Shown one piece after another: positions 42,284 to 50,578 of a DNA stretch of 64,000 bases. Made by a program: the position numbers and the translations under genes. The notes beneath the pieces were generated by a model that was not told where the DNA came from, made no database searches, and saw only the letters and a list, made by a program, of their open reading frames with translations. The stretch is from positions 1,054,001 to 1,118,000 of the forward strand of contig JACKLQ010000001.1 in the NCBI GenBank assembly GCA_024235835.1. Direction: 5' to 3'. Within the stretch, counting starts at the first letter, position 1. The number at the start of each line of letters is the position of its first letter. The DNA comes from Thiobacillus sp. (lineage in GTDB: Bacteria > Pseudomonadota > Gammaproteobacteria > Burkholderiales > Thiobacillaceae).

Positions 42284-42643
42284 TTACTCCTTTTCATCGA
42301 GGGTGTATCGCAACAACTGGCCATTGCGCGCCAGCCACTGATTCAATAGGTCTCCCGCCGCCTCGGTATCGCCGCGCACCAGGGTTTCCCAGCTGTCCGG
42401 ATGGATTTGTTTGGCGTCGTACTCGATCACCACCGAGGCCACGGCCATGTTGACGCGCACGTCGCTGATACCTTCCAGGTGGTTGAGCGCTTGCCTGAAC
42501 AGGCTGTCCTCCACCTTCTTGGCGATACCCCAGAGGGCCGGGCCTATACGCAGCCGGATGCGGCCTGGCAGGTGGTGCACGATGGAAAGGTGGCGGCGCA
42601 TGCCCAGCAGGGAGGCCACATCCAGATCGAAGGCGTCGGTCAT
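42284..42643 (-). CDS. HMA-like protein, first gene of the Fez-like cluster
   Basis: 119 residues. HHLPGRIRLRIG (residues 23-34) followed by a beta-alpha-beta pattern (ALNHLEGISDVRVNMAVASVVIEYD) puts it in the same HMA-like group as the 37866-38246 protein and the ATPase N-terminus. No CxxC. It is the promoter-proximal gene of the operon, with a Fur box 231 bases upstream. The ATG at 42643 begins MTDAFDLDV; the frame continues upstream without obvious homology. Confidence 0.8.
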   Translation of the reverse strand: MTDAFDLDVASLLGMRRHLSIVHHLPGRIRLRIGPALWGIAKKVEDSLFRQALNHLEGISDVRVNMAVASVVIEYDAKQIHPDSWETLVRGDTEAAGDLLNQWLARNGQLLRYTLDEKE

Positions 42644-42873
42644 TGGCCGGCCCCTCGGACAAGGCCCGGACAGCCCGCGTCGATAGGGCGGTGCCGGGAA
42701 GAAAGGCGATAAGGGAAGGAATGGCCAGCCAACATCAACAAATCCAGTAATCAACGGTATCCGTCTGGCTTGCTGGCTCGCCCGGCGGGCGTGGCTGGCT
42801 GGCTCCATGTTTCGCCAAGGCACCGGGCCTTCAGCGAAATCAGCAAGTCACCCGATAGGCCCGGGCGACTTGT

Positions 42874-42888
42874 TGAGAATAATTATCA
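42874..42888 (-). promoter_or_regulatory. Fur box upstream of the Fez-like operon
   Basis: TGAGAATAATTATCA matches TGATAATNATTATCA at 13 of 14 positions and is flanked by TTG/AAC that extend the dyad. Confidence 0.85.
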
Positions 42889-42974
42889 ACACCATGAACG
42901 CATCTGTCAATTGCGGATTTGCAGATCGACAAAGTTACGCACTTCCAGCGGCATGAGGAGATGGACTGGCCCAA

Positions 42975-43005
42975 ATAAAAAGCCCCTCCATGCCATGGAG
43001 GGGCT
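42975..43005 (-). terminator. Intrinsic terminator of ahpF
   Basis: On the minus strand AGCCCCTCCATGGCATGGAGGGGCT forms an eleven-base stem followed by TTTTATTT, 20 bases after the ahpF stop codon. Confidence 0.93.
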
Positions 43006-43025
43006 GAGTAACAGGCGAAGTTGGC

Positions 43026-44591
43026 TTACATGGCCGGAGCTGAACTGCGGATCAGATGATCGAAGGCCGACAGGCTGGCCTTGGCACCCTCCCCCATGGC
43101 GATGATGATCTGCTTGTAGGGCACAGTGGTGCAGTCGCCGGCGGCGAACACGCCAGGCACGCTGGTCTGGCCCTTCGCATCCACCTCGATCTCGCCGAAG
43201 CGGGAGAGATTCACGGTGCCCTTCAGCCAGTCCGTATTGGGCAGCAGACCGATCTGCACGAACACCCCTTCCAGGGCGATGTGCTGGCTCTGGCCGGTGG
43301 TGCGGTCCGTGTAGGTCAAACCGTTTACCTTGCCGTCGGCGCCCGTCACTTCCGTGGTCTGGGCGCTCTTGATCACCGTGGCATTGGGCAGGCTGTGGAG
43401 CTTGTCCTGGAGCACCGCGTCAGCCCGCAGGGTGTCGCCGAATTCCAGCAGAGTAACGTGGCCGACGATGCCCGCCAGGTCGATGGCCGCTTCCACGCCG
43501 GAATTGCCGCCGCCCACCACCGCCACGTGCTTGCCCTTGAACAGGGGGCCGTCGCAGTGGGGACAGTAGGCCACACCCTTGCCGCGATATTCCTGCTCCC
43601 CGGGCACGTTCAGCTCGCGCCAGCGGGCACCCGTGGACAGGATCAGGGCCTTGGCCTTGAGCACCGCGCCGTTGGCCAGGCGGATTTCATGGAAGCCGCC
43701 CGCCTCCCCGGGTATCAATGCCTCGGCCTTTTGCAGGTTCATGATGTCCACGTCGTATTCCTTCACGTGCTCCTCCAGGGCGCGGCCCAGATGGGGGCCG
43801 TCGGTGTGGGGCACGGAGATGAGGTTCTCGATGGCCAGGGTGTCCATCACCTGGCCGCCGAAGCGTTCCGCCACCACCCCGGTGCGGATGCCCTTGCGGG
43901 CCGCATACACCGCCGCCGCCGCGCCGGCCGGGCCGCCGCCCACCACCAGCACGTCGAAGGGGGCCTGCTCCGCCAGCCTGGCGGCATCCCGCTCGGCGGC
44001 GCCGGTATCGAGGCGGGCGACGATCTCCTCCACGGTCATGCGGCCGTTGTCGAACAGTTCGCCGTTCAGGTAGACGCTGGGCACGGCCATGATCTGGCGC
44101 GCGTTCACCTCGTCCTGGAACAGGGCGCCGTCGATCATGACGTTCTGGATATTGGGGTTCAGGGCCGCCATGGCGTTGAGGGCCTGCACCACGTCCGGGC
44201 AGTTGTGGCAGGACAGGGAGATATAGGTCTCGAAGCGCAACGGGCCCTTCAGGGAACGGATGGCCTCCGTCGTGGCGGCGTCGATCTTGGGCGCATAGCC
44301 GCTGGCTTGCAGCAGGGCAAGGATCAGGGACGTGAACTCATGGCCCATGGGCAGGCCGGCGAAGCGGATGCGGCCAGGCTCTCCCACCTTGCCGATGGCG
44401 AAGGAAGGCCGGCGGGCGTCGTTGCCGTTTTCCAGCAGGAACACCTTGTCGGACAGGCTGGTCACGTCTTCCAGCAAGCCGCGCATCTCCGCGGACTTGG
44501 GGCTGTCGTCCAGGGAAGCCACCAGTTCGATGGGGGCCACGAGCTTTTCAAGATAGGCCTTGAGTTGGGCCTTGATGTTGGCGTCCAGCAT
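43026..44591 (-). CDS. ahpF: Alkyl hydroperoxide reductase subunit F
   Basis: 521 residues, full length. The N-terminal tandem thioredoxin-like domain carries CHNC (SCHNCPDVV); the FAD/NADH domains have VVGGGPAGAAAAVYAARKG, the redox AYCPHCDGP pair, VAVVGGGNSGVEAA and VFAAGDCTTVPYKQ. It transfers electrons from NADH to AhpC. It lies downstream of ahpC, separated by a palindromic repeat, and ends at a strong terminator. Confidence 0.96.
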   Translation of the reverse strand: MLDANIKAQLKAYLEKLVAPIELVASLDDSPKSAEMRGLLEDVTSLSDKVFLLENGNDARRPSFAIGKVGEPGRIRFAGLPMGHEFTSLILALLQASGYAPKIDAATTEAIRSLKGPLRFETYISLSCHNCPDVVQALNAMAALNPNIQNVMIDGALFQDEVNARQIMAVPSVYLNGELFDNGRMTVEEIVARLDTGAAERDAARLAEQAPFDVLVVGGGPAGAAAAVYAARKGIRTGVVAERFGGQVMDTLAIENLISVPHTDGPHLGRALEEHVKEYDVDIMNLQKAEALIPGEAGGFHEIRLANGAVLKAKALILSTGARWRELNVPGEQEYRGKGVAYCPHCDGPLFKGKHVAVVGGGNSGVEAAIDLAGIVGHVTLLEFGDTLRADAVLQDKLHSLPNATVIKSAQTTEVTGADGKVNGLTYTDRTTGQSQHIALEGVFVQIGLLPNTDWLKGTVNLSRFGEIEVDAKGQTSVPGVFAAGDCTTVPYKQIIIAMGEGAKASLSAFDHLIRSSAPAM

Positions 44592-44670
44592 GGTGTTTCT
44601 CCTGATTCAGTGGGCAATACGAAGCCGTCGCCTGGTGATGAAGGCTTTGTGTTGCGCGCTGGGGGGTGTT

Positions 44671-44733
44671 CGTCATCCCCGCGCAGGCGGGGATCCAGGC
44701 CTATCCTGGGCTCCCGCCTGCGCGGGAGCGACG
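44671..44733. repeat. Dispersed palindromic repeat (CGTCATCCC type) between ahpC and ahpF
   Basis: CGTCATCCCCGCGCAGGCGGGGAT and CTCCCGCCTGCGCGGGAGCGACG are hairpins whose outer ends also pair (CGTC/GACG, CCAGG/CCTGG). Same family as 31634-31702. In this position it may weaken ahpF expression relative to ahpC. Confidence 0.82.
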
Positions 44734-44742
44734 ATCAGGGCG

Positions 44743-45309
44743 TCAGATCTTGCCCACCAGGTCCAGGGACGGGGCCAGGGTGGCGGAGCCTTCCTTCCAC
44801 TTGGCCGGGCAGACCTCGTTCGGGTGGGCGGCGGTGTACTGGGCGGCCTTCAGCTTGCGCAGGGTCTCCGACACATCACGGGCGATCTCGTTGGAATGCA
44901 CTTCCATGGTCTTGATGATGCCCTCGGGGTTGATGATGAAGGTGCCGCGCAGGGCCAGGCCCTCCTCGGGGATATGCACGCCGAAGGCATTGGTCAGGGC
45001 GTGGGTGGGGTCGCCCACCAAGGGGAAGCGGGCCTTGCCCACGGCGGGGGAGGTCTCGTGCCACACCTTGTGGGAGAAGTGGGTATCGGTGGTGACGATG
45101 TACACCTCGGCGCCGGCCTTCTCGAACTCGGCGTAGTTGTCTGCGGCATCCTCGATTTCGGTGGGGCAGTTGAAGGTAAAGGCGGCCGGCATGAAGATCA
45201 GGACAGACCACTTGCCATGCAGGCTCTTCTCGGTGACTTCCACGAACTTGCCGTTGTGGAAGGCCTGGGCGGTGAAGGGTTGAACTTGGGTATTGATCAG
45301 GGATTGCAT
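44743..45309 (-). CDS. ahpC: Alkyl hydroperoxide reductase subunit C (typical 2-Cys peroxiredoxin)
   Basis: 188 residues. Peroxidatic Cys48 in FTFNCPTEIED and resolving Cys in NEVCPAKW near 168; AhpC-type C-terminus. It reduces H2O2 and organic peroxides with AhpF. An almost perfect OxyR site lies 88-124 bases upstream. Confidence 0.97.
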   Translation of the reverse strand: MQSLINTQVQPFTAQAFHNGKFVEVTEKSLHGKWSVLIFMPAAFTFNCPTEIEDAADNYAEFEKAGAEVYIVTTDTHFSHKVWHETSPAVGKARFPLVGDPTHALTNAFGVHIPEEGLALRGTFIINPEGIIKTMEVHSNEIARDVSETLRKLKAAQYTAAHPNEVCPAKWKEGSATLAPSLDLVGKI

Positions 45310-45396
45310 CAGGTTTCTCCTAAGAAGTTGGTTGTTGCAAGGGGTTGGAAGGCATGCGATGGGATGAATCCTATCGACGTCACATTGTTTTATCTA

Positions 45397-45433
45397 ATTG
45401 AATGATGCTATTCGGTAGATAGCTATTGACTAT
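45397..45433 (-). promoter_or_regulatory. OxyR binding site upstream of ahpC
   Basis: ATTG-N7-CTAT-N7-ATAG-N7-CTAT: four tetramers at exact seven-base spacing, 15 of 16 matches to the OxyR tetramer consensus ATAG-N7-CTAT-N7-ATAG-N7-CTAT. Confidence 0.82.
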
Positions 45434-45483
45434 CGAATGAATAAGCCAAGCCATCCCGCCCCCTATTTAAGGAACAGGGCGCC

Positions 45484-46686
45484 TCAAATGGCGATCCAGT
45501 GGTTGTCCAGGCGGATGCCATTCAACTCGCCGGTACCGGCAGGTGTCGCATCCGGGGCCAGGGACAGCAGCCGGCCCCGGCCTCCGGCCCAGAGCTGGCC
45601 GTGGGCGCTGACAATGGGACAGGCTTCTTCCAGGCTCACCAGGGTACGGAAGCCGCTTGCCCCAAACACCGCCACGCCCTGGCTGCGGGGGCAGCCCACG
45701 GCGAAGCCATCGCCCAAAGGCGCGATGGAACCCCCATAGCCAGCGAGAGGAACGGGGGCCTCCAAGGCACCCAGGACCTGCCCGTCGAACAGGGCCAGGA
45801 CGGGGGCCTGGGACTTAGCCACCGCGTCGTCGTGCTCCGCCTGGAGGGCAATGCCCAGCAGGGGTTTCCCACGGCGGCCGTTCCAGGCCATATGCCGCAG
45901 CGAAAGCCGGGGGTCATCCAGGCGCCATTGGCCCAGCAGTTCCCCCGTGGCGGCATCCATGCGGGCGATGAAGGAATCCATGCGGTGCAGGTCCCGCTTC
46001 AACCTGCCCGTTTCCGGCAGGGTGGGCACGCCGCCGTTGGCCACGATCAAGCTGCCGGGCCTGGTGGCGTCCCAGACCAGCATGTGGGGGTCCATGCCGT
46101 GGGTGGGCCATTCGTCGCGCTTCTCCAGGGTGGCGGCATCTCGCACGCCGATGAGGCCCATGCCGGTGTCCAGGTCCAGCTCGGTGGTCAGGACCGTGCG
46201 GCCGTCGCCACTGGCCTGCAGGTGGCCGGCAAAGGCGCGGCGCGGCTCGATCCAGCGCCAGGCCAGCGCCCGACCCTCCCGGTTCCAGCGCAGCAGCCAG
46301 TCCCCCGGCCGGCGGGCCACGGCCAGCAGGGTGCCGGCGGGTTCCGCCAGCAGGCCATGGGCCCGGGTGGGAATGTCCAGGACGGAACGGATGGCCAGGC
46401 CCTCCGCATACTCCAACACACCAAGCTGATAGCCATTTCCTGCCTGCCAGGTGGCCGCCAGCCGGACGGCAGCACCGGATTCCCGGCTTGCGGCGGCGGC
46501 CCAGGCGGGGGCACCCACCAGGGCCGCCATGGTGGCCAGGAAAGCGCGGCGGTCGAAACGCCTCTCTCCCGGTGAGTGGGGTTGGGAGGTATTGCCGGTC
46601 TCATCCCGTTTGGCGAGGCCACTCGAATCCCCTTTGCCCTCCTTTTGCAAAGGGGACTGGGCGATGGCCAGCTTCGTGGGGTCCAT
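45484..46686 (-). CDS. Tat-exported DUF1513 protein
   Basis: 400 residues. A twin-arginine signal, FDRRAFLATMAALVG, lies about 45 residues from the start, then a beta-propeller-like body with repeated blocks (AHGLLAEPAGTLLAVARRPGDWLLRW, THGMDPHMLVW, NGGVPTLPETGR) typical of DUF1513. The long pre-signal segment contains QSPLQKEGKGDSSG encoded by an inverted-repeat element (46629-46655). GGAG seven bases before the ATG at 46686 supports this start. It is the last gene of the imelysin operon; family function is unknown but linked with iron. Confidence 0.82.
   Translation of the reverse strand: MDPTKLAIAQSPLQKEGKGDSSGLAKRDETGNTSQPHSPGERRFDRRAFLATMAALVGAPAWAAAASRESGAAVRLAATWQAGNGYQLGVLEYAEGLAIRSVLDIPTRAHGLLAEPAGTLLAVARRPGDWLLRWNREGRALAWRWIEPRRAFAGHLQASGDGRTVLTTELDLDTGMGLIGVRDAATLEKRDEWPTHGMDPHMLVWDATRPGSLIVANGGVPTLPETGRLKRDLHRMDSFIARMDAATGELLGQWRLDDPRLSLRHMAWNGRRGKPLLGIALQAEHDDAVAKSQAPVLALFDGQVLGALEAPVPLAGYGGSIAPLGDGFAVGCPRSQGVAVFGASGFRTLVSLEEACPIVSAHGQLWAGGRGRLLSLAPDATPAGTGELNGIRLDNHWIAI
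46629..46655. repeat. Inverted repeat inserted in the DUF1513 coding sequence
   Basis: CCCCTTTGC-N9-GCAAAGGGG, nine-base perfect arms. It encodes a basic, low-complexity segment upstream of the Tat signal. Related to the nrdB element at 63172-63192. Confidence 0.7.
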
Positions 46687-46688
46687 GT

Positions 46689-47681
46689 TCAGTCTCCGTC
46701 GGAGTCGGAAAAGCCGATGCTGACCCCCAGGGCGGGAGCCACCTCGTTCTCCACCAGCCCCTTGAGAGCAGCCAGGTCCTTGGCCGTGGCCAGGATGCGG
46801 GTCTTGTCGGCGGGATCCAGGCCAGCCATGCCGGCATCCGCCCTGGCCACGGCCCCGGCCAGGTTTTCGGCCAGCCGGCCCTGGCCTAGGTCCCGCAGCA
46901 GCGCGGCCAGGGAGCCGGCGCCCCCACCCACGGCCAGGGTATGCAGCAGGTCCCACTGGGCCGCCCAGGTGGTGGCGACCACGCCGCTGGCCCCGCGCGG
47001 GTATACCGGCACCGCGTCGGGGCCGGCCGTGCCCGCCACCCGCACAGGCATTTCCATGTGGGTCCAGCGCAGGCGCTCCAGTCCGCCCACCCACTGGTTC
47101 ACCAGCTCGCCCAGGGCGACCTGGGCTGCCTGGTCCTTCAGGGTGCGGCTGGCGGCCAGTTTGTATGCCTGCTCGAGCATGTGGGCCTCCACGCCTATCT
47201 CCTTCGCCACCCGCACGGCGTAGGCACAGGCCGGCGTGGCGGGCTGGACAGGCTGGGTCCACAGCAGCCACTCCAGGGCAGGGAAGCCCTTGGCCGGGGT
47301 GCCGATGAGTTCCATGTCCCGCGCGCTGGCGGGCGCGGACTGGATGGCTTTTAGGATCAGGCGGGGACGGGTGGGGTGGAAGTCGATGCGCCGCGCCACG
47401 CGCTGCTCCAGCACGGGGCCGATGGCCACGGCGGAAAGGCGTTCCCAGCGGATCACTGCCTTGTGCCAGATGGAGCGGGGTCCAGCCAGGCCCGCATCGC
47501 CGGCGGACCCGGCGCAATAGGCCTCCAGGGACGCCGCCAATTGATCGCCGTTGGTGGCCAGGGCCGTGGCCCGCTGCACCATGGCATCCCGGTACATGGC
47601 CTGGAGTGTGCCGGCGACATCCGCAAGGGCTCCGGTCGAGAAAAGGGCCAGCGACAAATACAGGGCAGTACGCAGCATCAT
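46689..47681 (-). CDS. Imelysin-family periplasmic protein
   Basis: 330 residues with a signal peptide (ALYLSLALFSTGALA). It follows the imelysin (IrpA/IcmP) fold: IWHKAVIRWERLSAVAIGP and GFPALEWLLW. The latter corresponds to the family motif GxHxxE, but the His is replaced by Pro, so metal binding may be lost or different. The start overlaps the DUF1111 gene stop as ATGA, and it ends two bases before the DUF1513 start. Confidence 0.82.
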   Translation of the reverse strand: MMLRTALYLSLALFSTGALADVAGTLQAMYRDAMVQRATALATNGDQLAASLEAYCAGSAGDAGLAGPRSIWHKAVIRWERLSAVAIGPVLEQRVARRIDFHPTRPRLILKAIQSAPASARDMELIGTPAKGFPALEWLLWTQPVQPATPACAYAVRVAKEIGVEAHMLEQAYKLAASRTLKDQAAQVALGELVNQWVGGLERLRWTHMEMPVRVAGTAGPDAVPVYPRGASGVVATTWAAQWDLLHTLAVGGGAGSLAALLRDLGQGRLAENLAGAVARADAGMAGLDPADKTRILATAKDLAALKGLVENEVAPALGVSIGFSDSDGD

Positions 47682-49078
47682 AGGGACTCCACGAATTTCA
47701 CCAGGGCATCCCGCTCGGGCCTGCTCATCCGCAGCACCCGCGCACGGCTATCCTCCGCCTCGCCCCCATGCCACAGGATAGCCTCCAGCACGCCGTCGGC
47801 CCGGCCGTCATGGAGCAGCCGGGCATGGCCATTGACGTCCTTGATGAGGCCAACGCCCCACAAAGGAGGCGTTTTCCATTGGCGGCCCGTGGCCTGGCCG
47901 TCGGGGCGGCCATCCGCCAGATTCTCGCCCATGTCGTGCAGCAGCAGGTCCGTGTAGGGCCAGATGCGCTGGCCATTCAGGGCCGGGCTGCTGAACTGGG
48001 GCGTAGGGGAAGCCGTGGTCACGTAGCTTGGACGGTGACAGGTGCCGCACTGGGCCTGGGTGAACAGGTTCTGGCCCTGACGCACCTGAGGGTCATTGGG
48101 CTTGCGCCGGGCGGCCGGGGCCAGGGTGGCCTGATAGAACACCACGTCCCCCAGGGTCTTGTCATCTATCTCGGGCGTTTTCCCCTGGCTGCCCCGGGGT
48201 GCGGCCAGGCAGTCCTGCTGGGCAACGGTGCAGGCCTCGTCCGGAAACACACTGGAAGTGATACCGATGTCGCCGTTGAAGGCGCCGGCGGTCTGGTGGG
48301 CGATGGTGGCCACGTTGGCCTTCCAGCCGAAGCGGCCCAGCATCATCCGGCCTGCGGGGGCGTCCCACACCCGGTTGGGCATACCCTTGACGGGTCCCTG
48401 AGTGGCGGTCTGCTCCCGGGCGTTGGCCAGGATGTCGTCTTCGGCGATGGCCTCCAGCAAGCCCACGCCGATGATCTGGGGGGCCACCCGGGGGCTCACC
48501 ATGACCCCCTTGGCCATGGGACCGTAGCCCAGGCCGGTGAAGGCATAGCGGGGTTGCTTCAGGGTGTAGGGCGTGCCGTCGGCGAAGCGGCCCCGCACCT
48601 CGGCGTGGGAGATGACCACCTTGCCCTCCGGCTTCACCCGCTGCACGGCGGCGTTGTTGAACTGGTCACCGTAGGTGGGTTCGGGGACGATGCCGCCGTG
48701 GACACCCACCCCGGGAATGGACAGGCGCAGCAGCAGGGAGACGGGCTGCTCCCCCGGCTTGGGTGGCTCGCCCCGTCCGTCGTTCACGTGGCAGCCACCG
48801 CAGGAGCGGGCGATGAAGTGGGGTCCCAGTCCGTCCCGGGCCCGGGTGGAGGACGGGGCTTCCACCCAGTTGCGCTTGAAGAAGGAGTTGCCGATGACGA
48901 AGCGGGTGCGCTCCTCGTCCGTCAGGTTGGCGGCGGGAAAGGAAAAGGCGTTGCGTCCGGTGGCGTAGACGGTGGTGTCGCCGCCGGCCTCCTCGCCCTC
49001 GGGGTCGGCCACGGGGGCGGCGGCAAGGCCGCTGGCGGCGAGCAGCAGGGCGAAGGCTGGGGGAATGCGGGTTTTCAT
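47678..49078 (-). CDS. DUF1111 di-heme cytochrome, thiol-oxidoreductase-like
   Basis: 466 residues with a signal peptide (AFALLLAASGLAAAP). Two c-type heme sites: SCGGCH near 93-98 and QCGTCH near 345-350. The distinctive DUF1111 region between them (FTGLGYGPMAKG and GRFGWKANVATIAHQTAGAF) is present. Electrons may be exchanged with the imelysin partners for iron oxidation, by inference. Overlaps the downstream imelysin start by four bases. Confidence 0.88.
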   Translation of the reverse strand: MKTRIPPAFALLLAASGLAAAPVADPEGEEAGGDTTVYATGRNAFSFPAANLTDEERTRFVIGNSFFKRNWVEAPSSTRARDGLGPHFIARSCGGCHVNDGRGEPPKPGEQPVSLLLRLSIPGVGVHGGIVPEPTYGDQFNNAAVQRVKPEGKVVISHAEVRGRFADGTPYTLKQPRYAFTGLGYGPMAKGVMVSPRVAPQIIGVGLLEAIAEDDILANAREQTATQGPVKGMPNRVWDAPAGRMMLGRFGWKANVATIAHQTAGAFNGDIGITSSVFPDEACTVAQQDCLAAPRGSQGKTPEIDDKTLGDVVFYQATLAPAARRKPNDPQVRQGQNLFTQAQCGTCHRPSYVTTASPTPQFSSPALNGQRIWPYTDLLLHDMGENLADGRPDGQATGRQWKTPPLWGVGLIKDVNGHARLLHDGRADGVLEAILWHGGEAEDSRARVLRMSRPERDALVKFVESL

Positions 49079-49120
49079 GAGGCTTGCTTCCGGTTGGCTT
49101 GCATGTGGCTGGGGGTTGTC

Positions 49121-49160
49121 ACCCCTCTCCCTCGGGGGGAGAGGGGCAGGGGGAGAGGGT
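49121..49160. repeat. Inverted repeat (CCCCTCTCC type) upstream of the DUF1111 gene
   Basis: CCCCTCTCCC-TC-GGGGGGAGAGGGG followed by CAGGGGGAGAGGG. This family of palindromes is common between proteobacterial genes. It lies in the 157-base gap before the DUF1111 gene. Confidence 0.65.
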
Positions 49161-49235
49161 GGGGCCACACCTGAATTTGATTCACACCTCACCCCCACCC
49201 TGCCCTACACCCTCCAGGGGGGATGGATTTCACGG

Positions 49236-50390
49236 TCAGGGCTGCACCAGGGTGAGTTTGGTGATGCCCACCGCGTTGGCGGCGGCCACCAGGTCCTTGC
49301 TCTGCTGCACCAGGCTGTTGACGGTGGCCTGGACCCGCAGGCGGCCGGGGGCATCCTTGCCGCCCACGATCTCCCGGTCGAAGGGGGCCTGGATGGCCCG
49401 GGCACTGGCCACGGACTGGGCGATCTGCCTGCTGGTCCTCTCCGCCAGCGCCGCGTCCTTGGCCGCCACCAGGTCCTTCAATGACGGTCCCCGCAGAACG
49501 CTGCCGTCGGCGCGCTTGTAGCGGCCCAGCCAGACGTTCTCGATGCCGGTGGCGTTGAGCACGGCGTCGCGATGGGTGTTGTCGGAGAAGCAGGAATGCT
49601 CGTCCTCCTGGTCCTGGCTGTTCAGGGCCACTTCCAGGCGCTCTCCCGCCAGCTCACCCCTGGACAAGGAACCCAGGGACACGAACATCTTGCGCAGGGA
49701 TTCCTGCCCCCCCTCCACAAAGCGGGCGCGGTAATTGAGCTTGCTGCCGGCACGCCAGGCCTTGGTGAGCGTGGTCAGATCGTCGATAAGCAACTCGGTG
49801 ACCACCTTCAGGTATTGGCGGCGGCGGTCGGCGTTGGGGGCCTTGCCATCCACGAAGTCGGTATAGGAGCGGTTTCCGGGACCGTTGTCGTTCAAATCCT
49901 GGCCCCACAGCAGGAACTCGATGGCGTGGTAACCGGTGGCCACGTTTTCCTCGCCGCCCCGCTCGTTCTGGCCGGACAGGGACTCCCTGGTGATGGCGAA
50001 GCTCCGGTCGTTGATGAGGCCCGCATTGGGATTGCCCTCCACGCCGTCCACGAAGGATTCGTCCATGGGCCAGGCGTTGATGCGGCCTTCCGGACCACTT
50101 TCGTCGTCGATGGGGCCGCCGTAGAAACGAAAGGCCTCGGTCTGGCCATAGAACTCCCGGGCCGACCGCCAGGCCTGCCGGGCCGCCTGCTGGGTCCCGG
50201 CGGAGGGGTTGGACAGGAACGCGTCAATGGCCTGTTGCAGGGCCCGGGCGCTGTTCAGGGCATCCTCGTAGTTGGCGTGCACCATGCTGGCGTAGTGGTC
50301 CAGCACGGGGGCCACGTTCATTTCGGCGGCGACAGCAGGCTGGAGGGATAGCGTGGCGGAAACGGCAAGGGCGATGATGAGCTTCTGCAT
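49236..50390 (-). CDS. Imelysin-family iron-regulated protein
   Basis: 384 residues with a signal peptide (LIIALAVSATLSLQPAVAA). Contains the full GYHAIEFLLWGQD motif (GxHxxE), and HSCFSDNTHRD, the second conserved region. Known relatives (IrpA, IcmP, EfeM-type) act in periplasmic or outer-membrane iron handling. Unlike the downstream paralog it keeps the His. It lies 29 bases after hemP. Confidence 0.92.
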   Translation of the reverse strand: MQKLIIALAVSATLSLQPAVAAEMNVAPVLDHYASMVHANYEDALNSARALQQAIDAFLSNPSAGTQQAARQAWRSAREFYGQTEAFRFYGGPIDDESGPEGRINAWPMDESFVDGVEGNPNAGLINDRSFAITRESLSGQNERGGEENVATGYHAIEFLLWGQDLNDNGPGNRSYTDFVDGKAPNADRRRQYLKVVTELLIDDLTTLTKAWRAGSKLNYRARFVEGGQESLRKMFVSLGSLSRGELAGERLEVALNSQDQEDEHSCFSDNTHRDAVLNATGIENVWLGRYKRADGSVLRGPSLKDLVAAKDAALAERTSRQIAQSVASARAIQAPFDREIVGGKDAPGRLRVQATVNSLVQQSKDLVAAANAVGITKLTLVQP

Positions 50391-50419
50391 GGTTATACCT
50401 TGTTGGAAATGAATGGATA

Positions 50420-50578
50420 TCAGGCTGTGAGGATCAACTTGCCGGCGCTGGTGATGCGCAGCCAGTACTCCCGCCCCTCGTGGACGATGAGCACCACCTT
50501 GCCGCCCTGGAACAGGTCGCGGCTCTGGTAAACCGGCGTCGGCTTGTCTTTTTCCGGGGATTTCTTCTGGGCGTTCAT
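50420..50578 (-). CDS. hemP: Hemin uptake protein HemP, copy 1
   Basis: 52 residues; VYQSRDLFQGGKVVLIVHEGREYWLRITSAGKLILTA contains the whole HemP domain. Its ATG overlaps the DUF2325 stop as ATGA. HemP is a small cytoplasmic protein that controls heme-uptake gene expression in betaproteobacteria. Confidence 0.9.
   Translation of the reverse strand: MNAQKKSPEKDKPTPVYQSRDLFQGGKVVLIVHEGREYWLRITSAGKLILTA

Larger units (their letters stand above)
42644..43025. other. Intergenic leader of the Fez-like operon
   Basis: 382 bases between the HMA-like gene and ahpF, both leftward. It contains a Fur box (42874-42888), presumably the operon promoter, and the ahpF terminator (42975-43005). The stretch 42644-42870 shows no convincing gene and may be an untranslated leader. 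Confidence 0.65.

Noticed and set aside
37616..42643. Magnetosome island
   Set aside because: None of MamA, MamB, MamE, MamK or similar proteins are recognisable; the ATPase and HMA-like proteins fit a ferrosome-type cluster better.
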